Shown: in pieces, positions 54,538-63,634 of the stretch
Layout: the number at the start of each line of letters is the position of its first letter
How positions within the stretch are numbered: the stretch's first letter is position 1
NCBI GenBank assembly: GCA_040004035.1
Contig: JAMPLN010000016.1
DNA from: Microcoleus vaginatus_C
GTDB taxonomy: Bacteria; Cyanobacteriota; Cyanobacteriia; Cyanobacteriales; Microcoleaceae
Length of the DNA: 64,000 nucleotides
Reading direction: 5' to 3' (one strand)
Notes under the pieces: generated by a model
Database searches by the model: none
What the model was told of the DNA's origin: nothing
Seen by the model: only the letters and a program-made list of their open reading frames with translations
Translations under genes and position numbers: made by a program

Positions 54538-55632
54538 CTAAAACGGCATCAGCTTGTTAAAAGCGCGGTTAGCGATATCGGCATAATGCAGTTCGCCACA
54601 CAAAATTTTGCTCATCAACTGAGTAGTCATCGGCAATTTGACGCCCGCTCTATAAGCAGCTCCTGTAAACTGATAGAATGCCTTAGCCAACCGACTGGCC
54701 CAAACCATATCAGTGTCCCATTCTTGGGCGATCGATTCAGTGTACTGCTCCTTAGCGTTGTCGGCACCTCCCAGAACTCGATCTATCGCCTGAGCGGCAT
54801 TAAATCCGCTGAATATGGCAGGTCGAATTACCTCACCGGACAGGGGGTCGGCGAGACAGGCTGCGTCTCCTGCGAGCCGCGCATTTTGCGAGTGCAATTT
54901 CCGATCGCCATTCCACAGACTCAGGGGGTGTTCCCGCAGGTTGCTGACACGAACATCCGCACCGCACTTAGTTGCGTAGTCGGTCAAAATTTTCTTGATA
55001 TCTTTTAGCTTGTCACAACGCATTGCAGCAATACTCAAAGAGTAGCCGTCAGCTTTGGGAAAGCTCCAGATAAAACCTTTTTTTATAGTACCAAAATCGA
55101 AATTGATGGCGTTGCCCTTGATTGAGCGAGTTGCTAAACTTGCGGTCAAAAAAACTTTTGGTTCTTTCCATCCTAGCCACTTAGTCATCGGCCCGCCGGC
55201 ACCGTCAGCAGCAATCAAATAGCGGCCAGAAACAGGTTCTGAGTTTGTTTTAACTTCCCAAACATAATGTTTAAGCTTTATTCCTTTAACTTGTGTAAAG
55301 CGTCTAAGTTCCGCACCAATTTTTTGAGATTGTTTAATTAAAAAGTCGTCCAATACATCTTGCTGTACCATCCACATTGGGGAATTTATCGGAACCTGCA
55401 CCAGATATGCCATTTTCGATGTGTAGGTAATTTTGTTAGCTTTCATCCAAATAGCTGGCGTCAGGTCAAAATCGAGCCATTGGGCGATAGCCCCAGAAAC
55501 GTCGCCACTACAAGGCTGATTACAGGGCAAAGATGCTTTTTCTACTACCAAAACAGAATGTCTGTGCTTTGCTAGGCCATCGGCTGCTGTACGACCTGCC
55601 GGGCCTGCACCGACAATAATGCAATCAAACAT
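54538..55632 (-). CDS. Geranylgeranyl-reductase-family FAD oxidoreductase
   Basis: A 364-residue flavoprotein. The N-terminal FAD-binding motif is CIIVGAGPAGRTAADGLAK, followed by VVEKASLPC and the CSGDVSGA segment typical of the geranylgeranyl reductase/ChlP-like group. The second FAD motif is RLAGDAACLADPLSGEVIRPAI, split here as RLAGDAACLADP and LSGEVIRPA. Such enzymes saturate isoprenoid chains of chlorophyll, tocopherol or lipids. True ChlP is longer (about 400 residues) and better conserved, so this is more likely a paralogue of unknown substrate. It stands alone between NADAR and frr. Confidence 0.85.
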   Translation of the reverse strand: MFDCIIVGAGPAGRTAADGLAKHRHSVLVVEKASLPCNQPCSGDVSGAIAQWLDFDLTPAIWMKANKITYTSKMAYLVQVPINSPMWMVQQDVLDDFLIKQSQKIGAELRRFTQVKGIKLKHYVWEVKTNSEPVSGRYLIAADGAGGPMTKWLGWKEPKVFLTASLATRSIKGNAINFDFGTIKKGFIWSFPKADGYSLSIAAMRCDKLKDIKKILTDYATKCGADVRVSNLREHPLSLWNGDRKLHSQNARLAGDAACLADPLSGEVIRPAIFSGFNAAQAIDRVLGGADNAKEQYTESIAQEWDTDMVWASRLAKAFYQFTGAAYRAGVKLPMTTQLMSKILCGELHYADIANRAFNKLMPF

Positions 55633-55819
55633 TTTGGGTAATGGGTAGCTGGTAATGGGTAATTGGTCATGGGGCCGGAGGAATTGGTAAGTTAATGAGT
55701 GTTAAATCTTGAGTTTTTAACTCACAACTCACAAATCATTAAGCGTCTGCTCGTTGTTCGCGGTCGGATCTCGGCAATCTCAAAACTATTCCTATTCCCC
55801 CGGCCCAATTTCCCATTCC

Positions 55820-56368
55820 CTAAACAGTCGTGATATCTTTCTCTTTCGCTGCCAGAACTTCTTCTATTTTGGCAATGTACTTGTCCGTCAGCTTTTGAAT
55901 TTTATCTTGCAAGTCGCGGGATTCATCTTTAGAGATATCGCTGCTTTTTTCCTGCTTGCGAATCGAGTCAACGGCATCGCGGCGGATATTGCGAATTGCA
56001 ACTTTACCTTCTTCAGCAAACTTCCCAGCCATTTTGACAAATTCTTGGCGTCTGTCGCTCGTCAGCGGCGGAATGTTCAAGCGAATAACTGAACCGTCGT
56101 TGTTGGGAACGAGTCCTACATCGGACAGGGAAATTGCTTTTTCGATCGAGTTGAGTGCTGTGCGATCGAACGGTTGAATGGTGATCGTAGTCGCATCCGG
56201 GGTGCCGATGTTGGCAAGGGATTTGATCGGAGTTGGAGAGCCGTAGTAGTCTACCATGACTCGATCGAGGAGAGAGGCGTTGGCCCGTCCCGTCCGAATA
56301 GTATTAAAAGACCGTTGAGTAGCCTCAACTGCCTTTTGCATATGATCTTCTGCGTCAGCTAACTTCAC
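55820..56368 (-). CDS. frr: Ribosome recycling factor
   Basis: Splits post-termination ribosomes together with EF-G. The frame includes the conserved AVEATQRSFNTIRTGRANASLLD, split as FNTIRTGRANASLLD, and the C-terminal helix DKIQKLTDKYIAKIEEVLAAKEKDI region. I place the start at GTG (KLADAEDHMQ follows), eight codons inside the longest frame. GGAGG sits seven bases before it, and this matches the family N terminus; the result is 182 residues. It overlaps the end of pyrH by 14 bases, giving the widespread pyrH-frr operon. Confidence 0.97.
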   Translation of the reverse strand: MKLADAEDHMQKAVEATQRSFNTIRTGRANASLLDRVMVDYYGSPTPIKSLANIGTPDATTITIQPFDRTALNSIEKAISLSDVGLVPNNDGSVIRLNIPPLTSDRRQEFVKMAGKFAEEGKVAIRNIRRDAVDSIRKQEKSSDISKDESRDLQDKIQKLTDKYIAKIEEVLAAKEKDITTV

Positions 56369-57083
56369 AAAAACCTCCGACAAGAGTTCCAATAGATTCT
56401 CCCATTACAGCTCGGTAGATGTTGCCCGACACCGAGAGGTCAAATACCATAATAGGAATATTATTTTCTTTGCACAGGGCGATCGCCGTACTGTCCATCA
56501 CCCGCAAATCTTGATTCAAGACGTGGGCATAGGTGAGGGTTTGATACCTGCGCGCGTTGGGGTTGAGGTGGGGGTCGGAATCGTACACCCCATCTACCTT
56601 AGTAGCTTTAAAAATCACCTCTGCATCAATTTCAGCCGCCCGCAAAGCGGCTGTTGTATCAGTAGTAAAAAAAGGGTTGCCAGAACCGGCACCAAAAATC
56701 ACTACTCGTTTTTTTTCGAGGTGGCGAATTGCCCGCCGCCGGATGTAGGGTTCAGCTACTTCTTGCATGGCGATCGCCGATTGCACCCTCGTTGGCACTC
56801 CTGCTTGTTCCAGGGCATCCTGCAAAGTGATAGCATTCATCACCGTAGCAATCATGCCCACATAATCAGCCGTTGCCCGATCCATCCCTGCCGAAGCAGC
56901 TTTCACCCCGCGAAAAATGTTGCCGCCACCGACAACAATCGCGATTTGAATGCCTTGTGACACGACTTTGGCAACTTCCTGGGCGATCGACTGAACGACT
57001 ACCGGATCGATACCGTAGCCCAAGCTGCCCATAAGCGCTTCACCGCTGAGCTTCAGCAAAACTCGCTGATATACCATCCCCAT
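56355..57083 (-). CDS. pyrH: Uridylate (UMP) kinase
   Basis: Phosphorylates UMP to UDP in pyrimidine synthesis. A 242-residue amino-acid-kinase fold: RVLLKLSGEALMG at the N terminus, IVVGGGNIFRG (phosphate loop), MDRATADYVGMIATVMNA, FGAGSGNPFFTTDTTAALRA, KVDGVYDSDP and LRVMDSTAIALCKENNIP. All are family hallmarks. Met1 or Met3 could be the start. It is first in the pyrH-frr operon, with overlapping reading frames. Allosteric control by GTP and UTP is known for the family. No anomaly. Confidence 0.97.
   Translation of the reverse strand: MGMVYQRVLLKLSGEALMGSLGYGIDPVVVQSIAQEVAKVVSQGIQIAIVVGGGNIFRGVKAASAGMDRATADYVGMIATVMNAITLQDALEQAGVPTRVQSAIAMQEVAEPYIRRRAIRHLEKKRVVIFGAGSGNPFFTTDTTAALRAAEIDAEVIFKATKVDGVYDSDPHLNPNARRYQTLTYAHVLNQDLRVMDSTAIALCKENNIPIMVFDLSVSGNIYRAVMGESIGTLVGGFCEVS
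56374..56378 (-). promoter_or_regulatory. Ribosome-binding site fixing the frr GTG start
   Basis: CGGAGG on the minus strand, followed by five Ts and GTG. It lies inside the end of pyrH and decides between the GTG and the longer ATG frame. Confidence 0.8.
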
Positions 57084-57210
57084 GCCGCCACTATTTTTTT
57101 ACTCTTTTTGCCTCCACCATAAGATAGCAGTACGGGTGCATTTTGAACATCAATTACCCAGAACACGCATCCTGCTTGTGTTGCAAGAGAATTTGTTTGT
57201 GGCGCGGGCT

Positions 57211-57317
57211 GCTAGGTGAACAGGCAAGATGCCTGTTCCACAACCGGATTTATTTTTTCTCAGTGAATGCTAGGTGAACAGGCAAGATACCTGTTCCACA
57301 ACCGGATTGATTTTTTG
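57211..57317. repeat. Two direct copies of a hairpin repeat
   Basis: GCTAGGTGAACAGGCAAGAT, then GCCTGTTCCACAACCGGATT and a T-run, occurs at about 57211-57258 and again at about 57269-57317 with a single change in the stem region. Each copy folds as GAACAGGC/GCCTGTTC. A further partial copy is at 1788. As hairpin plus T-run they may act as terminators, but they lie upstream of msrB relative to pyrH and look like an interspersed family. Confidence 0.8.
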
Positions 57318-57358
57318 TGGGGAGTAGGGGTTGGGCTTCTAGCTAGCCCCTAAAAGAA

Positions 57359-57757
57359 TCAATCCTTGGGGACGAAATTAAGAGCAGCAGAATTCATGCA
57401 GTAACGCTGACCGGTAGGTTTGGGCCCGTCGTTAAATACGTGACCGAGATGAGCGTCGCAAACAGCGCACAGTACCTCTGTTCGGCGCATGAACAAGCTG
57501 TTATCCGACTCGCACTTGACATTTTCTTCGCTAACGGGAGCGTAGAAACTCGGCCAACCGGTACCGGAATCGTACTTGGTTTCTGATTTAAATAGCTCTG
57601 TGCCACAGCAAATACACTTATAAATTCCGGTTTTTTTGTTGTCGTGATATTCGCCGCTAAAAGCTCTTTCCGTTCCTTTTTTGCGGGTGACTTTAAACTG
57701 TTCAGGCGTGAGTTGTTGTTGCCATTCTGCGTCGGTTTTTTGAAGTTTTTGAGTCAT
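57359..57757 (-). CDS. msrB: Peptide methionine (R)-S-oxide reductase
   Basis: Reduces methionine-R-sulfoxide in damaged proteins using thioredoxin. A 132-residue MsrB fold: two zinc CxxC pairs (CICCGTELF and CAVCDAHLGHV), the substrate loop SGTGWPSFYAPV, and the catalytic Cys in RYCMNSAALNF. Length and all catalytic residues are normal. The ATG start is well placed. It stands alone between hairpin repeats and modBC. Confidence 0.97.
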   Translation of the reverse strand: MTQKLQKTDAEWQQQLTPEQFKVTRKKGTERAFSGEYHDNKKTGIYKCICCGTELFKSETKYDSGTGWPSFYAPVSEENVKCESDNSLFMRRTEVLCAVCDAHLGHVFNDGPKPTGQRYCMNSAALNFVPKD

Positions 57758-57847
57758 AATTTGATATTTGGTTAAGATGTATTTAGCTGTTGAGTGTTGA
57801 CGGTTAACTGTTGAGTGTTGACGGTTAACGGTATATTGCTAGTTAAC

Positions 57848-59668
57848 TCAGGCTTCCATTAATATTAACCTAATTGGCTCGAAATGAACATACCAGGGAA
57901 AAGGATTGTCCTTAATAGCCCTCCACTTTTCCTTGAAAACTTCGGCTTGCAAGTGATAATCTTGGGAATCATTGGGAGGCGAGTGCAATTTGAGATATAA
58001 TGTCACCCGGTGTGGAGTTTCTACAGTCGAGGCGATCCAACAAGCAAAAGTATTTTCACGATCGCACCCGCTAACAAAACTCAGTTGATGAGCCCGAATT
58101 CCCACAGAAACTAGAGATTTGGGAATTGGTTCGACTACAGTCAGAGTACAGCCCCAGTCGATCGCCTCCACGAGAGTTTCTGCGATCGGTTTAGCGGCAG
58201 AGAAGTTCTTACAGCCAGTCAACTGGGCGACGGTGAAATTGCCAGGGCGATCGAAAATGTTCTCCTTGGTATCAAAGGCGATCGGCTTTCCCTCAGCCAA
58301 CACCAACAGATTTTTGCACACCCGGTAAACTTCCTCTAAATTGTGGCTGACAAACAAAGTAATTCCCCGATAATTAGCCAGCGTCAGCATTAACTCGCGT
58401 TCCAGTTGACTGCGTAAGTGAGTATCCAAAGCAGAAAACGGTTCGTCTAACAGCAGCAAATCGGGAGAAGGGGCGATCGCCCTAGCCAAAGCCACCCGCT
58501 GCTGTTGGCCCCCCGAAAGTTCCTGGGGGTAGCGGTTTTCCAGTCCCGACATTTGCACCGAAATTAGCTGTTGTTTTACCCGAAGTTTTTGCTCGCTTTC
58601 AGATAAATGCTGCAAGCCAAACGCAATATTTTGAGCAACAGTCAGGTGAGGAAATAAAGCATAGTTTTGAAACAAAAAACCGATGCGGCGGTCTTTAGAA
58701 GCTACATTAACACCCTGTGCTGAGTCAAATAACACCCTGCCATTGACTGAAATTTGACCGCTCCTAGGAGTTTCCAAACCGGCGATGCAGCGCAGAGTCA
58801 TGCTTTTGCCTGAACCCGACGCGCCCAAAATTCCCAGCACTTCCGGGCCGATATCGAAGCCGACATCCAAGGCAAAGCTGGAGAGAGGTTTAAAAATGCT
58901 TAAACAAAGTCCGCTTTTCGGTTGTTGTTGTTGGGATTTTGTGGTAAAAGTAGACGCGACTTTAGGAAGATTTGATTGCAGTCTTTGGCTCGAATTCGGT
59001 TTGGGCGATATCCTTTGTAAATCAGTCCAAAAATTAACAGCAGTTAGCACGCTCAAAGAAAGACTCAGAATAATCAAAACCCAAATAGCAGCTTGCCCCA
59101 TATCCCCAGCTTCCACAGCAAAATAAATTGCCATCGGGATAGTTTGAGTTTGTCCGGGAATATTCCCCGCTAACATCAACGTCGCGCCGAATTCACCCAA
59201 AGCGCGAGCAAATGCGAGAATAGTTCCTGCTAAAATTCCCGGCCATGCTAGCGGCAACATAATGCGCCAAAAAACTTGCCACTCCGAGGCTCCCAAAGTG
59301 CGGGCTGCGTTGAGAAGATTGGCATCAATTTGCTCAAAAGCTCCCAAAGCAGTTTTGTACATGAGGGGAAATGATACAACTGTGGCAGTAATGGCGGCCG
59401 CTTGCCAAGTGAAAATTATAGTTAAGTCGAATTGTAGAAAAAATTGCCCGATCGCCCCATTTCTCCCAAACAGCAGCAGCAGCAAAAATCCGACGACTGT
59501 CGGCGGCAAAACTAAGGGAGAAATGAAAATCCCTTCAATCAAAGCTTTACCTCTGATGCGAGTTGAAAGCATCCACCGGGCGGCGGCTATTCCCAGGAAA
59601 AAGGTGATAAATGTCGCAATTGCAGATGATTTAAGAGAAATCCAAAGCGGAGATAAGTCAAATTCCAT
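57848..59668 (-). CDS. modBC: Molybdate ABC transporter permease-ATPase fusion
   Basis: A single 606-residue chain joining ModB and ModC. Residues 1-215 are the permease with five or six helices and the EAA-type loop (RTLGASEWQVFWRIMLPLAWPG, split as LGASEWQVFWRI and MLPLAWPG). After a linker, residues 260-480 are the ATPase: Walker A GASGSGKS, the LSGGQQQR signature, Walker B LLLLDEPFSALD and the switch FVSHNLEEV. A C-terminal region (about 490-606) is a variant TOBE-like domain. This fusion is known in cyanobacteria. modA lies 136 bases upstream on the same strand. Tungstate or sulfate transport is less likely given ModA. Confidence 0.93.
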   Translation of the reverse strand: MEFDLSPLWISLKSSAIATFITFFLGIAAARWMLSTRIRGKALIEGIFISPLVLPPTVVGFLLLLLFGRNGAIGQFFLQFDLTIIFTWQAAAITATVVSFPLMYKTALGAFEQIDANLLNAARTLGASEWQVFWRIMLPLAWPGILAGTILAFARALGEFGATLMLAGNIPGQTQTIPMAIYFAVEAGDMGQAAIWVLIILSLSLSVLTAVNFWTDLQRISPKPNSSQRLQSNLPKVASTFTTKSQQQQPKSGLCLSIFKPLSSFALDVGFDIGPEVLGILGASGSGKSMTLRCIAGLETPRSGQISVNGRVLFDSAQGVNVASKDRRIGFLFQNYALFPHLTVAQNIAFGLQHLSESEQKLRVKQQLISVQMSGLENRYPQELSGGQQQRVALARAIAPSPDLLLLDEPFSALDTHLRSQLERELMLTLANYRGITLFVSHNLEEVYRVCKNLLVLAEGKPIAFDTKENIFDRPGNFTVAQLTGCKNFSAAKPIAETLVEAIDWGCTLTVVEPIPKSLVSVGIRAHQLSFVSGCDRENTFACWIASTVETPHRVTLYLKLHSPPNDSQDYHLQAEVFKEKWRAIKDNPFPWYVHFEPIRLILMEA

Positions 59669-59804
59669 ATTTGGGATTAACTATCGCAGTCTTAAATGAT
59701 TTGTGAAGGATTTTTTTTTTAACGAACCGCGAAGACGCGAAGAACACGAAGGAAGAGAAGAAAGTGAAGAAGGGTTTCTGAATATTTATAATTTTTACGC
59801 CTAA

Positions 59805-60611
59805 TTATCGAACTATCCCAAATCCGTATTTCTGAAATACTATTTTAGCTCGATCGCCCGCCAAAAATTCAACAAACGCTTTCGCAGCAGCGGGATTGCG
59901 GCTGTTTTTAATAACTGCCAGCGGATAAACAATGGGCGAGTGCAAATTTTCGGCAGCCGTTAGCAGCACAGTTACTTTGTCGGAGGCTGTGGCGTCACTC
60001 GCATAAACTATGCCAGCATCAACGTTACCGCTTTCGACGAATGTCAGCACTTGGCGGACGTTATTTCCTAGCACTAATTTTGGCTGTATTTGCCGCCACA
60101 ATCCAAGTTTATTTAGCATTTCCTGAGCATAGTGTCCGACAGGTACGCTTTTCGGTTCGCCGATCGCAATTTTCTTGATTCTGGCATCTGTCAACTGTTT
60201 GAAATCGCTCAAAGCAACACCGTTTTTGGGAGTAATCAAAACTAAGCGATTTGTTAGCAAATTGCGGCGCGTGTCGTTAATTAGCAGGTTAGATTGCTGC
60301 AAAGCATCCATTGGGTTGGTGGCGGCGCTGAAAAATACATCTACCGGGGCGCCTTGTTGAATTTGCTGTGCGATCGCGCCGGAAGCACCGAAATTATAAG
60401 TAATAGTAAAATTCGGATTACTGTTTTGATAAACAGTTTTGATTTCCTCTAAAGCTTTCGAGAGACTGATAGCAGCGGATACGTTTAAGGAGGTGCGCTG
60501 CGGCGTATCGACTGAGGAAAAGTTCTTAAATAGGTTCCAACTAATCAGCAGTGCTAGCATAACGGCGACTGCGAGAATCAAGTTGGGAATACGTCTACTG
60601 TTTAAGTTCAC
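59805..60611 (-). CDS. modA: Molybdate-binding protein ModA
   Basis: Periplasmic binding protein of 268 residues that delivers molybdate to ModBC. A signal anchor is at residues 10-27 (LILAVAVMLALLISW) with no obvious lipobox. SAAISLSKALEEI opens the mature domain and gives ligand Ser contacts, GASGAIAQQIQQGAPVD is the second binding loop, and SGNVDAGIVYASDA the third. The start is GTG. It is followed by the modBC fusion. AHTATE-type motifs are all of ModA rather than sulfate type. Confidence 0.93.
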   Translation of the reverse strand: MNLNSRRIPNLILAVAVMLALLISWNLFKNFSSVDTPQRTSLNVSAAISLSKALEEIKTVYQNSNPNFTITYNFGASGAIAQQIQQGAPVDVFFSAATNPMDALQQSNLLINDTRRNLLTNRLVLITPKNGVALSDFKQLTDARIKKIAIGEPKSVPVGHYAQEMLNKLGLWRQIQPKLVLGNNVRQVLTFVESGNVDAGIVYASDATASDKVTVLLTAAENLHSPIVYPLAVIKNSRNPAAAKAFVEFLAGDRAKIVFQKYGFGIVR

Positions 60612-60790
60612 AGAAAATTGTTTTGAATCTTTTTACTCCTTACCAGGCTCTGCCTAGTAAAGCAGATTCGGAGGCTGTACCTCCAATTTTCATCCCGTCT
60701 TTGACGAGGCAGAGCCTCTGGAGATAGGTTCCCAGGCACAGCCAGGGAACCAGTTAATAATTAGTGCCGGAACGTTAATTTTAAATCTGC
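60612..60790. repeat. Inverted repeat of the GAGGCAGAGCCTC type
   Basis: Arms CCAGGCTCTGCCT (60643-60655) and AGGCAGAGCCTCTGG (60707-60721) form a stem-loop between modA and the thioredoxin-fold gene. GGAGGCTGTACCTCC lies in the loop and pairs with itself. This is a common kind of cyanobacterial intergenic repeat. It could also act as a terminator for the gene upstream. Confidence 0.7.
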
Positions 60791-61348
60791 CTATGCTCGC
60801 CATTTGACGGAACAGCCTATCGCCTCTGTAGTTGAAGGCTCAACGGGTTGGTTATTGAGCAATTGGTCGATCGCACTCCGCAGATAAGACACCTGCACCG
60901 CCGCCGGATCGTCAGCGTTGTCGTCAATTAAACCTTTATAGCGTAGTTTGCCGTCTTGGTCTAACAAAAAAACCTCCGGCGTTTTAGAAGCCCCAAAACT
61001 TTCAGCCACATCTTGAGCAACATCTCGGATGTACGGGAAGTTGAGTTGATTGTTGGCGGCAAAAATTTTCATGTTCTCAAAACTGTCGTCGGGATACTGG
61101 TTTGCATCATTAGCATTAATCCCGATTAAAGTAACATCTCGATCTTGAAAATCTGCTTGAAGTTCTTTCATACGATTGAGATACAACTGCACGTAAGGGC
61201 AATGATTGCACATAAATATCACCGCTATCGCCCGAAATTTTTCTAAATAGCGAGCTAAATGGTGAACTTCGTCGTCAACTCCCGGCAGTTCAAAATCGGG
61301 AGCGTAGCCGTTAATGGGAGTACCCGTTGTATCCATTAGTAAACTCAT
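60791..61348 (-). CDS. Thioredoxin-fold AhpC/TSA-like protein
   Basis: A 185-residue redoxin-type protein. It starts with NGYAPDFELPGVD, the usual opening of AhpC/TSA domains, and has the redox motif FMCNHCPYVQ with Cys-x-x-Cys, then TLIGINANDANQYPDD and the cis-proline region SKTPEVFLLD. Proteins of this kind are thiol reductases or peroxiredoxin-like; the substrate is not known. No signal peptide, so cytoplasmic. Met1 or Met5 could be the start. It stands alone between speB and modA on the same strand. Confidence 0.88.
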   Translation of the reverse strand: MSLLMDTTGTPINGYAPDFELPGVDDEVHHLARYLEKFRAIAVIFMCNHCPYVQLYLNRMKELQADFQDRDVTLIGINANDANQYPDDSFENMKIFAANNQLNFPYIRDVAQDVAESFGASKTPEVFLLDQDGKLRYKGLIDDNADDPAAVQVSYLRSAIDQLLNNQPVEPSTTEAIGCSVKWRA

Positions 61349-61482
61349 GTTTTCAGGAGGTGAAGAGCAGTATTTGCCAGCATGAAAGATGAAACTGTCA
61401 GCACGAATAAAATTGGCTGTTGTTTGGCTTTAGCTTAATTCTAGCCTTGCCAACAGCCTATGAGTGATTCGTACTTCGCGAT

Positions 61483-62412
61483 TTATTCCTCGTCTGGCTT
61501 TAGCCAACCTTGAGCCAGAGCTTGATATCCAATAAGTTTGTATGCTAATTTGGCGGCGGTAAATTCTGAGACTACAGAATCTACAATAGGTGCTAATTCC
61601 ATAATGTCACACCCGATTACTTCGTAGGACTCGAAGATGCGGCGCAAAAATGCGGTGAGGGAATACCAATTTAACCCGCCCGGTTCGGGTGTTCCCACCC
61701 CTGGAATTAAAGTCGGATCGATGCCGTCTAAGTCGATCGTCAAAAATACTCGCTTAGTTGTTATGCTGGCAATTGCCCGATCGGCCCAATCCGGTTGAGT
61801 AGCGATTTCTCTGGCTCGAATCACGTTTAGCTGTTTTGCTTTAATCAAGTCGGCTTCTTCCTTGCAGATAGCGCGAATCCCGATTTGCAGTGTCGGTAAG
61901 CCCATATCGACAACACGTCGCATCACGCAGGCGTGGTTGTGAATCGAGCCTTCGTATTCGTGCCGCAAGTCGCCGTGGGCGTCGATTTGCACGACTGTGA
62001 AAGGTTCGTTTGGGTATGCTTGGCGATAACCTTCGACAACGCCTGCAGTGATGCTGTGTTCGCCTCCGAGAGAGATGACAAATTTATTTTCGGTAACTAG
62101 CTGATGCACTGCTGCTTGGGTGACTCGCAGCATTTCTGAGGAGGAAACTGGTTGCCTGTTGCGGGTATCGGCGATCGGCTCTTGTGTATAAATTCCGACA
62201 TCGTAGCAAACTTCGGAGTCCAATTCTTCGTCGTAGCACTCGAGTTGATGAGAAGCTTCTAGAAGTTTAGCGGGCCCGTTTTCGCACCCCCGGCGGTAAG
62301 TGGTGGTAGCTTCGTAGGGAATTGGCAAGATTACTACTTTGGCGGTGTCGTAGTCTGGTACGATTTCTGACCCCAGAAACGGTACGACAGCAGTGGAAAT
62401 GATCGTTGGCAT
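61483..62412 (-). CDS. speB: Agmatinase-type ureohydrolase
   Basis: A 309-residue binuclear-manganese ureohydrolase. All metal-binding motifs are present: GGEHSITAG (His), QIDAHGDLRHEYEGS (Asp-x-His-x-Asp) and TIDLDGIDPTLIPGVGTPEPGG, split as TIDLDGIDP and GTPEPGG (Asp-x-Asp, Glu). Agmatinase yields putrescine and urea in polyamine synthesis. Several cyanobacterial proteins annotated as agmatinase act on other guanidines (for example guanidine itself), so the substrate should be treated as unproven. It stands alone, upstream of the redoxin gene. Confidence 0.9.
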   Translation of the reverse strand: MPTIISTAVVPFLGSEIVPDYDTAKVVILPIPYEATTTYRRGCENGPAKLLEASHQLECYDEELDSEVCYDVGIYTQEPIADTRNRQPVSSSEMLRVTQAAVHQLVTENKFVISLGGEHSITAGVVEGYRQAYPNEPFTVVQIDAHGDLRHEYEGSIHNHACVMRRVVDMGLPTLQIGIRAICKEEADLIKAKQLNVIRAREIATQPDWADRAIASITTKRVFLTIDLDGIDPTLIPGVGTPEPGGLNWYSLTAFLRRIFESYEVIGCDIMELAPIVDSVVSEFTAAKLAYKLIGYQALAQGWLKPDEE

Positions 62413-62668
62413 AAGGGAAATTTTAATACAGCAAAGAAGTCAGCAGGTTTAATCGTGACATAATATCGGCTCTAACTGCAAAGGAAGAAGGAAGAGGAAT
62501 TAACCGCAGAGGGCGCAGAGGGCGCAGAGGGAGGAGGGAAGGGAGGTTTGGGATTTATGTCCTAGCGGTTGCCTCGAATTGCGATACGGTTTGTAGTATT
62601 GACTTGAGTTCTTTGCAGTCTTGCATTCATCTAAAATCTAAAATCTAAAATCTAAAATCTAAAATCGT
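62413..62668. repeat. Divergent spacer with tandem repeats
   Basis: Holds three copies of GGCGCAGAG (about 62506-62532) and five copies of the CTAAAAT heptamer (62629-62667) that stop two bases before the hydrolase ATG. Promoters for both flanking genes must lie here but are not recognisable. Confidence 0.8.
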
Positions 62669-63592
62669 ATGACATCTTCTACTCCCACTTCGTCAACTGC
62701 TGTTGCACCTCAAACTTGGCTGTGGAAAGGCTTTCCGATTTGCTACCAGGCTGCGGGTTCCCAGGGGCCTGCGGTGGTGTTTGTCCACGGTTTTGGTGCG
62801 TCTTGGGGCCACTGGCGCAAGAATTTGCCGGCGCTGGCGGCTGATTGTCGCTGTTATGCGATCGACCTCATCGGTTTTGGCGGTTCTGCTAAACCCGCGC
62901 CCAAGCTTGAGATTGACTATACTTTTGAAACTTGGGGACAGCTAATTGCTGATTTTTGTCGGGAAGTTGCGGGCGGGCCGGCTTTTTTGGTGGGAAATTC
63001 GATCGGCTGTGTGGCAATTATGCAAGCTGCAGTGGACTATCCCGATATTGCTGAGGGCGTAATTTTACTCAATTGTTCCCTGCGCTTGCTGCACGATCGC
63101 AAACGCGGCGAATTGCCTTGGTATCGCAGTTTTGGAGCGCCTATCGCACAAAAAGTTTTAAATGTCAAGTGGATAAGTCAATTATTTTTTAAACAATTAG
63201 CAACGCCAAAAACAGTAAAAAAAGTGCTTTTGCAAGCATATCGCCGTCCTGAAGCTGTCAGCGACGAACTGGTAAATATGCTGCTGAAACCTGCCCAAGA
63301 TAGCGGCGCAGTTGAAGTATTTGTGGCATTTATCAGTTATTCTCAAGGCCCGCTACCGGAGGATTTGTTGCCACGTTTAAGCTGTCCGGCTTTGATTTTG
63401 TGGGGGACAGATGACCCTTGGGAGCCGATCGCATTGGGACGAGAATTGGCAAAGTTTCCGGCTGTTGAAAAGTTTATTCCTTTGGAGGGAGTGGGCCATT
63501 GTCCGCAAGATGAAGCGCCGGAATTGGTCAATCCTATTTTACTCGATTGGATTAAAGAGCGATCGGTAATTGCAGAAAATCCGCCCCTTTAA
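62669..63592 (+). CDS. Alpha/beta hydrolase
   Basis: A 307-residue alpha/beta hydrolase. The oxyanion motif is VFVHGFGASWGHWRKN, the nucleophile elbow LVGNSIGCVA (Ser), the acid WGTDDPWEP (Asp), and the base GVGHCPQDEAP (His). The cap domain spans about 150-225. There is no signal peptide. Plant and cyanobacterial relatives include the pheophytinase-like and chlorophyll-metabolism hydrolases, but the substrate cannot be named from sequence. The start codon abuts a heptamer repeat, so translation lacks a normal ribosome site. Confidence 0.88.
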   Translation: MTSSTPTSSTAVAPQTWLWKGFPICYQAAGSQGPAVVFVHGFGASWGHWRKNLPALAADCRCYAIDLIGFGGSAKPAPKLEIDYTFETWGQLIADFCREVAGGPAFLVGNSIGCVAIMQAAVDYPDIAEGVILLNCSLRLLHDRKRGELPWYRSFGAPIAQKVLNVKWISQLFFKQLATPKTVKKVLLQAYRRPEAVSDELVNMLLKPAQDSGAVEVFVAFISYSQGPLPEDLLPRLSCPALILWGTDDPWEPIALGRELAKFPAVEKFIPLEGVGHCPQDEAPELVNPILLDWIKERSVIAENPPL

Positions 63593-63634
63593 TCAACAAA
63601 GGAATAGGCACTTTAGCTAAGCGATCGGGTTAAC

